From NCBI GenBank assembly GCA_012103455.1, contig WLWT01000003.1, forward strand, positions 1,116,001 to 1,180,000: a DNA stretch of 64,000 nucleotides, read 5' to 3'. The notes below the pieces were generated by a model. The model did no database searches. It had not been told where the DNA came from and worked only from the letters and a program-made list of their open reading frames with translations. A program made the position numbers and the translations under genes. The DNA comes from Gammaproteobacteria bacterium (GTDB lineage: Bacteria > Pseudomonadota > Gammaproteobacteria > HK1). Below, piece by piece: positions 9,034-17,296 of this stretch (position 1 is the stretch's first letter; each line of letters begins with the position of its first letter).

Positions 9034-10141
9034 CCCATCACACTTCAAGATGCGAACATCGGTGCATTAATAATGTGAAACCTATCAGTGATTCTTTTTC
9101 TCAATAAAATCTTTCGTCTTCCAATGCGCTTGAAAAAATTCAAAGAGGCTTCCCGAAAATCTATAAACTTCTCATAGTACCGATTATAAGTAACCGCTTC
9201 ATGCATCATTTTCCAAAGTCGCTCAATTGGATTTAAATTCGGTGAATAGGGCGGCAAATAGTGTAATTTAATGTTTGAGTCCTTGGCATAAGACTGAACG
9301 TCTTTGCTCTTATGATAAGCCGCATTATCCCAAATTACATGAATTTCTTTCTCTGGTGCATGCCGTTTGCGTAGAGATTTTAGAAAAGATTTAATGGTTT
9401 GCGCATTCACCCGCCAACTTCAGTGTGGATTATTTTGTGACCCTCCAAAGAGACAGCACCAATGAAATTCAATCGTGTTTGACGAGCCGTTGTGGCAATA
9501 TTCTTTCGAGTGCCTCTTAAAATCCATCCATAAGCCAACCGTGTTTGATACTGCGGATGAAAACTGTCCGAGAAATAGATTAAACCCTTGTTTTTAGCGT
9601 CTTTCGAAAGATGTTCATATTCCTTGACAAACGCTTTTTGCGCCTGTGCGTTTGCTTTCGCTGGAACTGCATGAGGCTTCTTATGGCAGACATTATTGCG
9701 ATGCAGCCATTTTGTCATGCCGCTTACACTGTAAAGCTTACCAAAATTCAACTTCACATAAGTGCAAATGTCCTTAACATAAGGATAAGTCATTCCTTCT
9801 AGGTGTTTAACGAGCTTTGCTGTTTCATTCTCGTCTAAATCACTTTTGCTGCCCCCGTTTTCGGGCTTCAGCTTAGCTTTAGAAAAATAATCATCGACAT
9901 GGCGTCTAATAGTCTCATCATCTAAAAGCAAAATCCTAGAAATTTCTGAATAACTATAACCCTCATCAAAAGCTAAAACAGCTTTTATTCGGTCTCGAAT
10001 ACGCCCATCTCTCTCTTTACGATGAGATTTTATGAGTTCATCGCGCTCGCTCGGTGTTAAATGATTGTTCATAAGCTTATTTTGACCATAATCAGCTAGC
10101 TAATGTAAGTATTCTATATTCGCATTTTCAATGGCGATGGG
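9034..10141 (-). mobile_element. IS630-A, copy 1 (IS630 family, inserted at TA)
   Basis: About 1.11 kb, bounded by imperfect inverted repeats: CCCATCACACTTCAAGATGC at the left, and CCCATCGCCATTGAAAATGC read inward on the opposite strand at the right. TA dinucleotides lie immediately outside both ends, as expected for IS630/Tc1-type elements. An almost identical copy is at 49878-50986. This copy interrupts the cyclopropane-synthase-type gene. Confidence 0.88.
9045..10072 (-). pseudogene. IS630-A transposase, copy 1, frameshifted
   Basis: Compared with the intact 342-residue transposase at 49889-50917, this copy lacks one base near 9412-9417. The frame therefore breaks into 221 residues ending HTEVGG and a second open frame of 121 residues starting MNAQTIKSFLKSL. 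The N-terminal helix-turn-helix (YSYSEISRILLLDDETIRRH), the first catalytic Asp (YFSDSFHPQ), the second Asp (VIWDNAAYH) and the final Glu (LNPIERLW) are all still encoded, but on two frames. The single-frame copy elsewhere shows that the break is damage here and not programmed frameshifting. Confidence 0.85.
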
Positions 10142-11026
10142 TATATACACCATCCTGAAGGTGCCAGGCCAGATATATTGGGTAATGTAAGCTGATGTAT
10201 TGTCTTTATATTGATGGGAAGCGAAATCCAGGTAAATCCGCCCGCCCGGTTTGATCAGGGTCATCAATTTACGCATGACAAAATCGTAATCGGACAGGTC
10301 TTCTATTACCCCCATCATGGTAATGCCATCGTATTTTTGTTCCGGCTTAAAGCTAAAGAAATCCTGATAATGTACCTCTGCATTCAAATCAAGCCGGTCA
10401 ATTTTGTTCTGCGTGAATTCGCGCTGATGCTCCGATAAAGTAATCCCGGTAACCCGCATGCCTTTATCGGAAAAATAGTTGATCACGCCACCCCAACCAC
10501 AGCCGATATCCAATAAACGGTCACCCGGTTCAAGCTGCAATGCATTTTCGATATATTCCATCTTGCGCACGGCGCCGTTTTCCAGGCTGTCATTTTCATC
10601 TGCGTATATGCCTGGGGTATAGGTGTGATAAATCTGCTCCGCCATCACAAGCTGGATATTATTGGCGTCATAATGCTTGGCGATCCAGTCCGGGTTACAT
10701 TTTTCCCTGCACACCAATTTGGGTTTGAGCGTGCGCCAGGTTTTGATCCAAAAGTTATTGTCCGGAACATGGATTTTCAACGACAGCGCCCTGATGAAAT
10801 CACCTTCAATATCGATATCACCATCAATATAGGCATTCGCGATATTCAATTGATTGAATGACCGTAATGCTTTTGAACCTTTTTTATTACGTATCCTTAC
10901 CTTAAAGGCCAAATCGCCCTGGCCAATTTCGATGCTTTCGCCTTCGAGCGTATGCAATAAAAAAGAAAAAGGAATCGGCTTATCCTGAAAAGCCCGTGTC
11001 ATGAAGTCGGCCAATAGGCTCATTTT

Positions 11027-11199
11027 TTATCCCTCGAGTTGACAGTGCATAACGGCATAGTACAGCACCGCAATCACGATCAAAGTCGGCAGGGTGTATA
11101 CAAAGATGCCGAAAATCAGTGAAATCGCCAGTCCGCTGAAGCTCGGGTTGTCAAGAATAAACAGCGCACCCAGCGTCGCGGCCAGACCGGTTAACAAAA
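11027..11199 (-). pseudogene. C-terminal remnant of an RND efflux permease
   Basis: The minus-strand frame reads LLTGLAATLGALFILDNPSF, then SGLAISLIFGIFVYTLPTLI and ends VLYYAVMHCQLEG, with the stop at 11027-11029. This is the last transmembrane pair of an AcrB/CusA-type RND permease. It stops 3 bp before the start of the methyltransferase gene. The upstream side is cut by mobile-element ends at 11200-11217. The other surviving piece of an RND permease is at 11885-12317; the roughly 450 residues that should lie between are gone. Confidence 0.75.
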
Positions 11200-11216
11200 G
11201 GGCGCCTCTAACAATA
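11200..11216. repeat. Solitary MITE/IS5-type terminal repeat
   Basis: Seventeen bases, GGGCGCCTCTAACAATA, match the outer end of the MITE family described at 15444-15584. They directly abut the left end of an IS5-family remnant. This looks like the stump of an older insertion. Confidence 0.5.
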
Positions 11217-11884
11217 GGGTACCTCTAAAATTCAAGAATAAGCTCCATTTCTATCCACATGACTTTGGGATTTTTCAGTCAACATCGAGTGACGACTACT
11301 GCATGCCGGATTTCGCGTTTCTCAACTTCGATAGGCCGACTTTTCCTGTCCAAAAAGGGTGATTTTCCCTTTTTCTCAAATTGCACACCTATCTCTCCTG
11401 CACAAAGTCACCGAGCGTCTCATGTTATATACCCTGTTCATCATGCCAACCTTCACTTCAGTACGCACAAGCCCTATCACTCGTGAGTAAAGTCCGCCTT
11501 GCTCATTGGTCAATGACCCAAAAACATGCTCGACTCTAGCACCGTTTTTTGAGCGCCTAGCATTCGACTTCTTGCTGCGCTGCGATAGCGGGTTATGGGC
11601 ACCTCTAAAAATAGTCATTGTTTCGTGAGTGCAAGGAAGCACCGCGCGCACCACCGCAGTGTATAGGTGATACCTGAGGATTGGAGCACGGCGCTGACGC
11701 CGCAAGCGCGGTAAAAGTGCATTTTTAGAGGGGCCCTTTAGGCTTATGAGCGGATCCCGTTCATCCAATTTCTGATATCGATTATCTAAATCAAAGAAAC
11801 CACACTGCAACATTGCCTACGCCTTCACCCACTAGGAACACTGTTATTTATATTATATCATTTAGCCTATTTTTAGAGGTACTC
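11217..11884 (-). mobile_element. IS5-family element remnant, copy 1, with a nested MITE
   Basis: The left end GGGTACCTCTAAAATTCAAG and the right end, with a TATTTTTAGAGGTAC-type terminus, match the copy at 54858-55737. The minus strand encodes only the first ~25 transposase residues (MLQCGFFDLDNRYQKLDE) and the last ~70 (ARVEHVFGSLTNEQGGLYSR, MMNRVYNM). The catalytic core is missing and a MITE lies in its place (11597-11736). It cannot transpose by itself. Confidence 0.75.
11597..11736 (+). mobile_element. MITE copy 1 (nested in the IS5-family remnant)
   Basis: A 140 bp member of the eight-copy family. It starts GGGCACCTCTAAAAATAGTC and ends with TTTTTAGAGGGGCCC. Internal blocks shared with the other copies include GAGTGCAAGGAAGCACCGCG and AGCACGGCGCTGACGCCGCA. 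It lies where the transposase core of the surrounding element should be. Confidence 0.85.
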
Positions 11885-12317
11885 TTGTGTCGGTTTTTCT
11901 CGAACCAGCCTCTCAACACCTTGTAAGTCAACCAGGGCGTGAACACAAAAGCCACTACCAGCGAGATGATCATCCCCATGCTGGCGTTGATCGGAATCGG
12001 GCTCATATAAGGCCCCATCAGACCGGACACGAAGGTCATCGGCAGCAGCGCGGCGATCACGGTGAAGGCCGCCAGAATCGCCGGGCCGCCAACTTCATCC
12101 ACCGCTTTCGGAATCGCCTCCAGCAGATTTTTGGCGCCCAGATGGATAGGCCGGTGGATAGTCTCGACCACCACGATGGCATCATCGACCAAGATGCCGA
12201 TCGAGAAAATCAACGCGAACAGCGACACCTGGTTGCGGGTGAAGCCCCAGGCCCATGAGGCGAACAGCGTAATCAGCAGCGTGATCGCCACCGCCGTGCC
12301 GACGATGATGGCCTCAC
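11885..12317 (-). pseudogene. RND efflux permease fragment (central membrane helices)
   Basis: The minus frame encodes GFTRNQVSLFALIFSIGILV then DDAIVVVETIHRPI, an ILAAFTVIAALLPMTFVSGL helix and SMGMIISLVVAFVFTPWLTY. These are transmembrane helices 3 to 6 of an AcrB-type RND permease, including the paired Asp residues of the proton relay (LVDDAIVV). It is cut at its 5' side by a fused boxC fragment near 12317 and at its 3' side by the IS5 remnant. It is neither complete nor likely to be translated usefully. Confidence 0.85.
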
Positions 12318-12660
12318 ACCTTGAGAGCGTGACTGGCGCCGCCCAGCATGCGGATGTTGGCGCCGGCGCAGAAAATGCGCGCCTTGGCCGAACGCAGGAT
12401 CACCGTGCGTACTTGCGGATGCTCGAAACGCAGCCGCTGTACCGCGCCGGCCAGCTCTATGTCCACGCCCAAGTCGTAGGAATTCATGCTTGAGTTCGCA
12501 GCCGTCGAACAAGCCGCCGTTCTCATCGACGTCCATGGTCAGTGTGGCCACCGGCGGCGTTGTCGTCAGGTGCCAATGTTTGTAGCGGTCCGGATGGGTT
12601 TGAAAATCGATCATGGGCCTATTGGTTTCCTCGGAGCAGATTCAATGCGGGGCAGATTTA
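12318..12660 (-). pseudogene. Duplicated boxC 5' fragment and leader
   Basis: The coding part begins at 12614 and repeats the first ~100 codons of the boxC gene at 8559 (FQTHPDRYKHWHL, MDVDENGGLFDG), with a frameshift after about residue 42 and several substitutions. Similarity extends upstream to about 12660 (GGTTTCCTCGGAGCAGATTC shared with 8569-8588). At its inner end it is joined directly to the RND fragment. It is a truncated second copy, not a functional gene. Confidence 0.85.
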
Positions 12661-12723
12661 AGCGTTCCGGGCTTATACTGGCGTGCGGGTCGGGGCTGGC
12701 TCCGTCCTAATGTAAAGACTCAA

Positions 12724-12864
12724 GGGCACCTGCTAAAAATGCACTTTTTCCGCGATTGCGGCGTCAGCGCCGTGCTCGAATCCTCATGTATGACCTATAC
12801 ACTGCGGTTCTGCGCGCGGTGCTTCCTTGCACTCACGAAAACATTACTATTTTTAGAGGTGCCC
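12724..12864 (-). mobile_element. MITE copy 2 with 4-bp target duplication
   Basis: 141 bp, in the opposite orientation to copy 1: it opens GGGCACCTGCTAAAAATGCA and closes TATTTTTAGAGGTGCCC. TCAA occurs immediately before (12720-12723) and after (12865-12868), giving a clean 4 bp duplication. Confidence 0.9.
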
Positions 12865-12892
12865 TCAAATACGACAATGATAGGTGTGGCCG

Positions 12893-13222
12893 ATGGCGCG
12901 CGAACATTACCCAAGTGAAGGCAGCATTGTGGCAGGCATGATCTGGATGCTGGTCATCCAGGTGCTGTTGTTCTGGTTGCCGTTCTTCGGCCCCCTGATC
13001 GCGGGCGTGGTAGGCGGTAAATCCGCTGGCGGGATAGGCGCCGCGCTGGCGGCCGTATTCCTGCCGGCGATCATTTTCGGTGTGGGTTTATTCTTCTTAG
13101 GTTCTTTACTGAGCGGTATACCGTTAATCGGCGCCGTCTTCGGTTTAGGCGCGGTGGCGCTGGTATTGACTCAAGTCGGGCCGCTTCTGCTCGGCGCCAT
13201 CATCGGTGGGATTATCGCTTAG
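12893..13222 (+). CDS. Small glycine-rich integral membrane protein, unknown function
   Basis: A 109-residue protein from ATG 12893 (MAREHYPSEGS). After a short polar start it is almost wholly hydrophobic, with three or four helices: one around residues 15-35, a Gly/Ala-rich stretch GPLIAGVVGGKSAGGIG, a helix around 58-80 and a Gly-rich end GAIIGGIIA. No charged functional motif is visible. Small Gly-rich proteins of this kind are often annotated only as hypothetical membrane proteins. It follows MITE copy 2 by 28 bp, which may have displaced its original promoter region. Confidence 0.6.
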   Translation: MAREHYPSEGSIVAGMIWMLVIQVLLFWLPFFGPLIAGVVGGKSAGGIGAALAAVFLPAIIFGVGLFFLGSLLSGIPLIGAVFGLGAVALVLTQVGPLLLGAIIGGIIA

Positions 13223-13248
13223 GGCTCAGGCGCTTAGGGCTCAGGCGC

Positions 13249-13830
13249 TTAGGGCGCAGGCGGCCGCGGCATAGGTTTGAAGCCGAATTGCGCTGCGGCA
13301 CAGGCGCTTCTAATGGTTGCAATAGGTATGAGTTGACCTTGCCAGGGCATGGCGAGATCGGCCGGCTCGCCCTCCACGAGTTGCTCTAGCCGCGCTTCAC
13401 GGCCTTCGTCATCCAGGGGACTGCCATCGCCCGCACACCATCTATCGGCGAGCCTCTCCAGATCACGGTCGTCCAGCAGGGCGATACCCTTATCGGTTTG
13501 CAGCAACACACTGCCCGTCTCATCGACCCAGGCGCCACTTAAAGCAGCCACTGGCTCGCCGGTGTGCAAAATAAGCGCCCCCGCCGGGTCTACTTGCACC
13601 ACCCAAGGCGTGTATGCCAGTTCCACATAGACTTTTTGCGGACCGTTTTGAAAAGCGTGATGACCGTCACCATCGGCCAGGTAATTGCGCGAGATGAAGT
13701 GACGCAGCGTTTCGTTGGCGATGGTCTCGCCCTTGATGAGCCAGCGGCCCCGCCGGTCCAAGCTGAGCCAACCATACACCGCCGGCACGTTGGGCCAGCG
13801 GGCCATCGCTTTTAGCACTGCTTGATCCAT
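13249..13830 (-). CDS. Conserved hypothetical protein with cytosolic composition
   Basis: A 193-residue protein beginning MDQAVLKAMARWPNVPAVYG. It has regular coding character, no signal peptide and no membrane helix. The central part reads FQNGPQKVYVELAYTPWVVQ, then alternating beta-strand-like segments (GALILHTGEPVAALSGAWVD, SVLLQTDKGIALLDDRD), ending with PMPRPPAP. I recall similar uncharacterised proteins in beta/gammaproteobacteria but cannot name the family. It is convergent with the small membrane protein gene. Three degenerate copies of AGGGCTCAGGCGCTT at 13222-13262 overlap its end. Confidence 0.65.
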   Translation of the reverse strand: MDQAVLKAMARWPNVPAVYGWLSLDRRGRWLIKGETIANETLRHFISRNYLADGDGHHAFQNGPQKVYVELAYTPWVVQVDPAGALILHTGEPVAALSGAWVDETGSVLLQTDKGIALLDDRDLERLADRWCAGDGSPLDDEGREARLEQLVEGEPADLAMPWQGQLIPIATIRSACAAAQFGFKPMPRPPAP

Positions 13831-14015
13831 CGTCTAGTGTCCTGTCCAACAAAGGCTGTCCAACCAAACGTTGTCCAACTAGGGGCGCGCGCTTTTGCTC
13901 CGCAACAATAAGCCGCCGCCAGCATGGGAGCGGGCGCACTGCACACTAAATTTGCGTGCCTGCCCCCGTCTGGCTACCTTATTGGGCTGAATGGGTATAG
14001 CGAGACGGTATAGGC

Positions 14016-15401
14016 ATGACCAACATTACTCAACAATTGGCCGAGTTCGCCGCCGGGCTGGACTACGACGATCTCCCCGCCGAAGTGACCCACCGCGCCA
14101 AGCAGTTGCTGCTGGACATCACCGGCATATCTTTACGCGCGCGCCATGACGCCGATTCCACCGCCACCATGCGCCAGGCGCTGGAACGCCTAGGACTGGC
14201 GGCGGGAGAGGCCACCGTCATTGGCGATGAAGGCGGTTTCGCACCCACGGCGGCGGCCCTGTTGAACGGCGCCATGGCCCATTCGCTGGATTTCGATGAC
14301 ACTCATGCCGCCGGCTCGCTGCATTCGAGCGCGCCCATCGTGCCGGCGGCGCTGGCGGCGGCGCAGATGGCCGGCGCCAATGGCCGCGACCTCATCGCCG
14401 CCATCGTCGCCGGTTATGAAGTGCAGATCCGGCTGAGCCTGGCCTTAAATCCCAAGGAGCACTACGAGCGCGGGTTCCACCCCACGGCCACCACCGGCAC
14501 TTTCGGCGCCGCCGCTGCCGCGGGCCGGGTACTCGGTTTAGATGCCACTGCTATTGCCAGCGCTTTCGGCATCTGCGGCTCGCAAGCCGCCGGCTCCATG
14601 CAATTTCTGGCCGATGGCGCCTGGAACAAGCGTTTTCACGTGGGCCACGCCGCCGCCAACGGCTTGCTGGCCGCGGCGCTCGCCGCCGAAGGTTATGTAG
14701 GCGCCAGCGAACCGCTGGAGGGTCAATCCGGGTTTTTCCGGGCTTACGCACCCAATCCCCAGCCGCGACTGGCCATAGCCGGTCTTGGCGAGCATTGGGA
14801 GACCTTGTCGCTGGCGGTCAAGCCGTATCCTTGCTGCCGCTACAGCCATGCGGCGCTCGATGGCCTGTTCGCCCTGCGTGAGGAGCACGGTATTTCACCC
14901 GATGAGGTGGAAGCGGTAGACATTGGCCTCTCGCAGACAGGATGGCGCATCATCGGCGCTCCACAGCCTGAGAAACGCGCCCCCAAGAATGTGGTCGATG
15001 GCCAGTTCTCCATGCCTTTTGTAGCCGCAGTGGCACTGCGCGCCGGGCAGATGACCTGGGATGACTACGCCCGCCATATCGATGATCCGCACACCCTGGC
15101 TCTGTGTCGGAAAGTCAGTACCCGCGTCGATGCGCAGGTAGACGCAGAGTTCCCACAGCAGATGAGCGGCGTGGTGAAAGTGACAACGCCGCGCGGTGAG
15201 TTCGAGCGTTTTATCCGGATCCCCAAGGGCGAACCGGAGAACTTCGTCACCGATGAGGAGTTGCGGGCTAAGTTCGATGGCTTGGTGGAACCGTACCTGT
15301 CCTCTACCCAGGCCGCCGCCCTGGCCGAAGGTTTACTCAGCATTGAAGGGCAAAACAACGTTGATGCGTTGCTGGCGCTCAGCCGCCCCGGCGTTGCGTG
15401 A
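14016..15401 (+). CDS. MmgE/PrpD-family protein
   Basis: A 461-residue protein, start ATG 14016. MmgE/PrpD hallmarks are LLDITGISLRAR near residue 35, NGAMAHSLDFDDTH near residue 90, HPTATTGTFGAAAAAGR near residue 155 and KPYPCCRYSHAALDGL near residue 270. The family includes 2-methylcitrate dehydratase and cis-aconitate decarboxylase; the shared fold handles dehydration, decarboxylation or isomerisation of tricarboxylates and related acids. It leads an apparent operon with a MaoC-like hydratase, an acyl-CoA dehydrogenase and a family III CoA-transferase, suggesting breakdown of a branched or dicarboxylic acid. The exact reaction is not decidable here. Confidence 0.9.
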   Translation: MTNITQQLAEFAAGLDYDDLPAEVTHRAKQLLLDITGISLRARHDADSTATMRQALERLGLAAGEATVIGDEGGFAPTAAALLNGAMAHSLDFDDTHAAGSLHSSAPIVPAALAAAQMAGANGRDLIAAIVAGYEVQIRLSLALNPKEHYERGFHPTATTGTFGAAAAAGRVLGLDATAIASAFGICGSQAAGSMQFLADGAWNKRFHVGHAAANGLLAAALAAEGYVGASEPLEGQSGFFRAYAPNPQPRLAIAGLGEHWETLSLAVKPYPCCRYSHAALDGLFALREEHGISPDEVEAVDIGLSQTGWRIIGAPQPEKRAPKNVVDGQFSMPFVAAVALRAGQMTWDDYARHIDDPHTLALCRKVSTRVDAQVDAEFPQQMSGVVKVTTPRGEFERFIRIPKGEPENFVTDEELRAKFDGLVEPYLSSTQAAALAEGLLSIEGQNNVDALLALSRPGVA

Positions 15402-15443
15402 GCGCCCATGAGCGGAGGCGCCCATAAGCGGAGGATTACATGA

Positions 15444-15584
15444 GGGCACCTCTAAAAATGCACTTTTTCCGCGATTGCGGCGTCAGCGCCGTGCTCGAAT
15501 CCTCAGGTATCACCTATACACTGCGGTTGCGCGCGCGGTGCTTCCTTGCACTCACGAAACAATGACTATTTTTTAGAGGCGCCC
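15444..15584 (-). mobile_element. MITE copy 3, inserted precisely at a start codon
   Basis: 141 bp between perfect ATGA duplications (15440-15443 and 15585-15588). It runs from GGGCACCTCTAAAAATGCAC to TTTTTTAGAGGCGCCC. The left ATGA still has the original GGAGG (15430-15434) 5 bases before it. The right ATGA now provides the start of the MaoC gene, with AGAGG from the MITE terminus 5 bases upstream. Confidence 0.93.
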
Positions 15585-15587
15585 ATG
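15575..15587 (+). promoter_or_regulatory. Ribosome-binding site supplied by the MITE terminus
   Basis: AGAGG followed by CGCCC and then ATG. The Shine-Dalgarno-like AGAGG belongs to the MITE terminal repeat and the ATG to the target-site duplication, so translation of the downstream gene now appears to depend on element sequence. Confidence 0.6.
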
Positions 15588-16112
15588 AGTACCAGAGAAC
15601 AGGTGGAGCCCGGCCGCTACCGTGAATCGTTCGGCCGCTATTTCGAAGATTTCGAGGTGGGCGACGTGTACGAGCACCGGCCCGGGCGCACCGTCACCGA
15701 GTCGGACAATACCTGGTTCACCTTGCTCACCATGAACCAACATCCGCTGCACTTCGACAAGGTGTACGCGGCTAACTCGGAGTTCGGCCAACCCATCGTC
15801 AACAGTTGTTTCACCCTGTCCGTAGTGGCGGGCATGAGCGTCAGTGATCTCAGCCAGAAAGCCATCGCCAACCTGGGTTGGAGCGACATACGCATGCCGG
15901 CGCCGGTGTTCGTGGGTGACACGCTCTACGCGCAATCGGAGGTGCTCGACAAACGCGAATCCCGATCGCGCCCGACCCAAGGCATCGTCAAAGCCCGCAC
16001 CACCGGCTTCAAAGCAGACGGCACCGTGGTCATGGCCTACGAGCGCAGCATGCTGATCCCGAAGCGGGGCCACGGTGTGCAGGAGGCGGGGCCGCGGCCG
16101 CGCACAGACTAG
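15585..16112 (+). CDS. MaoC-family acyl-CoA hydratase
   Basis: A 175-residue hot-dog protein from ATG 15585 (MSTREQVEPGRYRESFGRYF). It has the FEVGDVYEHRPGRTVTESD opening, the hydratase-2 type segment with NQHPLHFDKVYAANSEFGQP and the SDIRMPAPVFVGDTLYAQSE strand. The Asn-x-His-Pro-Leu-His-Phe-Asp region fits the catalytic Asp/His arrangement of MaoC enzymes of the mesaconyl-CoA hydratase type. The start is fixed by the MITE insertion. A TTG further upstream inside the MITE is in frame but would add 13 element-derived residues. Its stop abuts the next ATG, so it is translationally coupled to the acyl-CoA dehydrogenase gene. Confidence 0.88.
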   Translation: MSTREQVEPGRYRESFGRYFEDFEVGDVYEHRPGRTVTESDNTWFTLLTMNQHPLHFDKVYAANSEFGQPIVNSCFTLSVVAGMSVSDLSQKAIANLGWSDIRMPAPVFVGDTLYAQSEVLDKRESRSRPTQGIVKARTTGFKADGTVVMAYERSMLIPKRGHGVQEAGPRPRTD

Positions 16113-17291
16113 ATGGCCGCCAGTTCGTTAAAACCCGCTGCTTGCTCCGAGGAAGAAGCCCAGATCCTGGACGCTGTTGACCGCTTTCTCGAAAAAGACG
16201 TGGCGCCGGTGGCCCATGAGCTGGAGGCCGAGGATATCTGGCCGGCGGCGATCGTGCACAAAATGGCCGAGCTGGGTCTGTTTGGCGCCACCATCGGCAC
16301 GGAGTACGGCGGCCTCGGGCTCTGCGCCAGCACCTACACCAAGATCGTCGAGCGGGTATCAGCGGTATGGATGTCCGTCTCGGGCATCTTCAACTCCCAT
16401 CTCATCATGGCCGCCGCCGTGGAGCGCTTTGGCACCGAGGCGCAAAAGCGCGCATGGTTGCCGCGTTTTGCCAGTGGCGAGCTGCGCGGTGGTATCGGTC
16501 TCACGGAGCCGGATTGCGGCACCGATCTGCAAGCCATACGCACCCGCGCTCACCGTGATGGCGATGAATACGTCATCAACGGCGCCAAGATGTGGATCAG
16601 CAACAGCGTGGAAGGCCATGTGCTGGCACTACTGGTGAAAACCGATCCACAGGCCAAACCGGCGCACCGGGGCATGAGTTTGATTTTGGTGGATAAGAGC
16701 AAGAGCCCCGGCCTTAAAATCCGCGGCAAGCTCGAGAAACTCGGTTACAGGGGCATCGACACCGGCGAGTTCACTTTGGAAGAGTGCCGGGTGCCAGTAG
16801 CTAATCTGATCGGCGGTAAGGAAGGCCGTGGTTTGCAGCAGATCTTGGGTGGTCTGGAGCTAGGGCGTATCAACGTGGCGGCGCGGGGCGTAGGGGTGGC
16901 GCGGGCGGCGCTGGACAAATCCGTAGCTTACTCCCAGGTGCGCACAACCTTCGGTCAGCCCATCTGTCAGCATCAGTCCATCCAGATCAAACTGGCGGAG
17001 ATGGCCACCCGGGTGGAGGCCGGGCGTTTGCTGCTGGAATCGGCGGCAAAAGCCTACGACGCGGGCGGGCGCTGCGACATGGAAGCGGGCATGGCCAAGC
17101 TCTACTGCACCGAGGCGGCGCTCGATAATGCCACCGAAGCCATGCGTATCCACGGCGCTTACGGTTATTCCAAGGAGTTCGATGTAGAGCGTTATTTCCG
17201 TGATGCGCCGCTGCTTTGCATCGGCGAGGGCACCAATGAGCTGCAACGTATCATCATTTCGCGCCAGCTCATCGAGCGCAATCCGAGCTGA
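16113..17291 (+). CDS. Acyl-CoA dehydrogenase
   Basis: A 392-residue protein starting at the base after the MaoC stop. It has GIGLTEPDCGTDLQAIRT (FAD and substrate binding), MWISNSVEGHVLALLVKTD, a central RTTFGQPICQHQSIQIKLAE helix, and the C-terminal IGEGTNELQRIIISRQL in which Glu372 is in the position of the catalytic base of many short-chain enzymes. Family members oxidise acyl-CoA to 2-enoyl-CoA and pass electrons to ETF. Its place between a hydratase and a CoA-transferase suggests oxidation of a substituted succinyl- or glutaryl-type CoA, which is inference. Confidence 0.93.
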   Translation: MAASSLKPAACSEEEAQILDAVDRFLEKDVAPVAHELEAEDIWPAAIVHKMAELGLFGATIGTEYGGLGLCASTYTKIVERVSAVWMSVSGIFNSHLIMAAAVERFGTEAQKRAWLPRFASGELRGGIGLTEPDCGTDLQAIRTRAHRDGDEYVINGAKMWISNSVEGHVLALLVKTDPQAKPAHRGMSLILVDKSKSPGLKIRGKLEKLGYRGIDTGEFTLEECRVPVANLIGGKEGRGLQQILGGLELGRINVAARGVGVARAALDKSVAYSQVRTTFGQPICQHQSIQIKLAEMATRVEAGRLLLESAAKAYDAGGRCDMEAGMAKLYCTEAALDNATEAMRIHGAYGYSKEFDVERYFRDAPLLCIGEGTNELQRIIISRQLIERNPS

Positions 17292-17296
17292 GCGCT

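Larger units (their letters stand above)
8731..11023 (-). pseudogene. Cyclopropane-fatty-acyl-phospholipid synthase-type methyltransferase, split by an IS630 element
   Basis: The 5' part (11023 to about 10144) begins MSLLADFMTRAFQDK and contains NAYIDGDIDIEGD and the SAM motif LLDIGCGWGG near residue 177, ending PGTFRMVY. The 3' part (about 9031 down to 8731) resumes MPEFIQAVSDQPLEV and ends LPGDIQSLRTDPFTATSG. Joined, they make about 390 residues, normal for the CMAS family, which adds a methylene to membrane lipid double bonds using SAM. Insertion of the element leaves a 307-residue truncated product with 15 foreign residues, lacking the C-terminal catalytic region, so it is probably inactive. 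The ATG lies 3 bp after an RND gene end, suggesting a former operon. It is AT-richer than the genes to its left. Confidence 0.85.

Noticed and set aside
9045..10072. Programmed frameshifting in the IS630-A transposase
   Set aside because: The second copy (49889-50917) is one continuous frame, so the break in copy 1 is a one-base deletion.
11376..11813. Single 145-residue protein on the minus strand
   Set aside because: It is transposase start, MITE sequence and transposase end read through, so an accident of the nested insertion.
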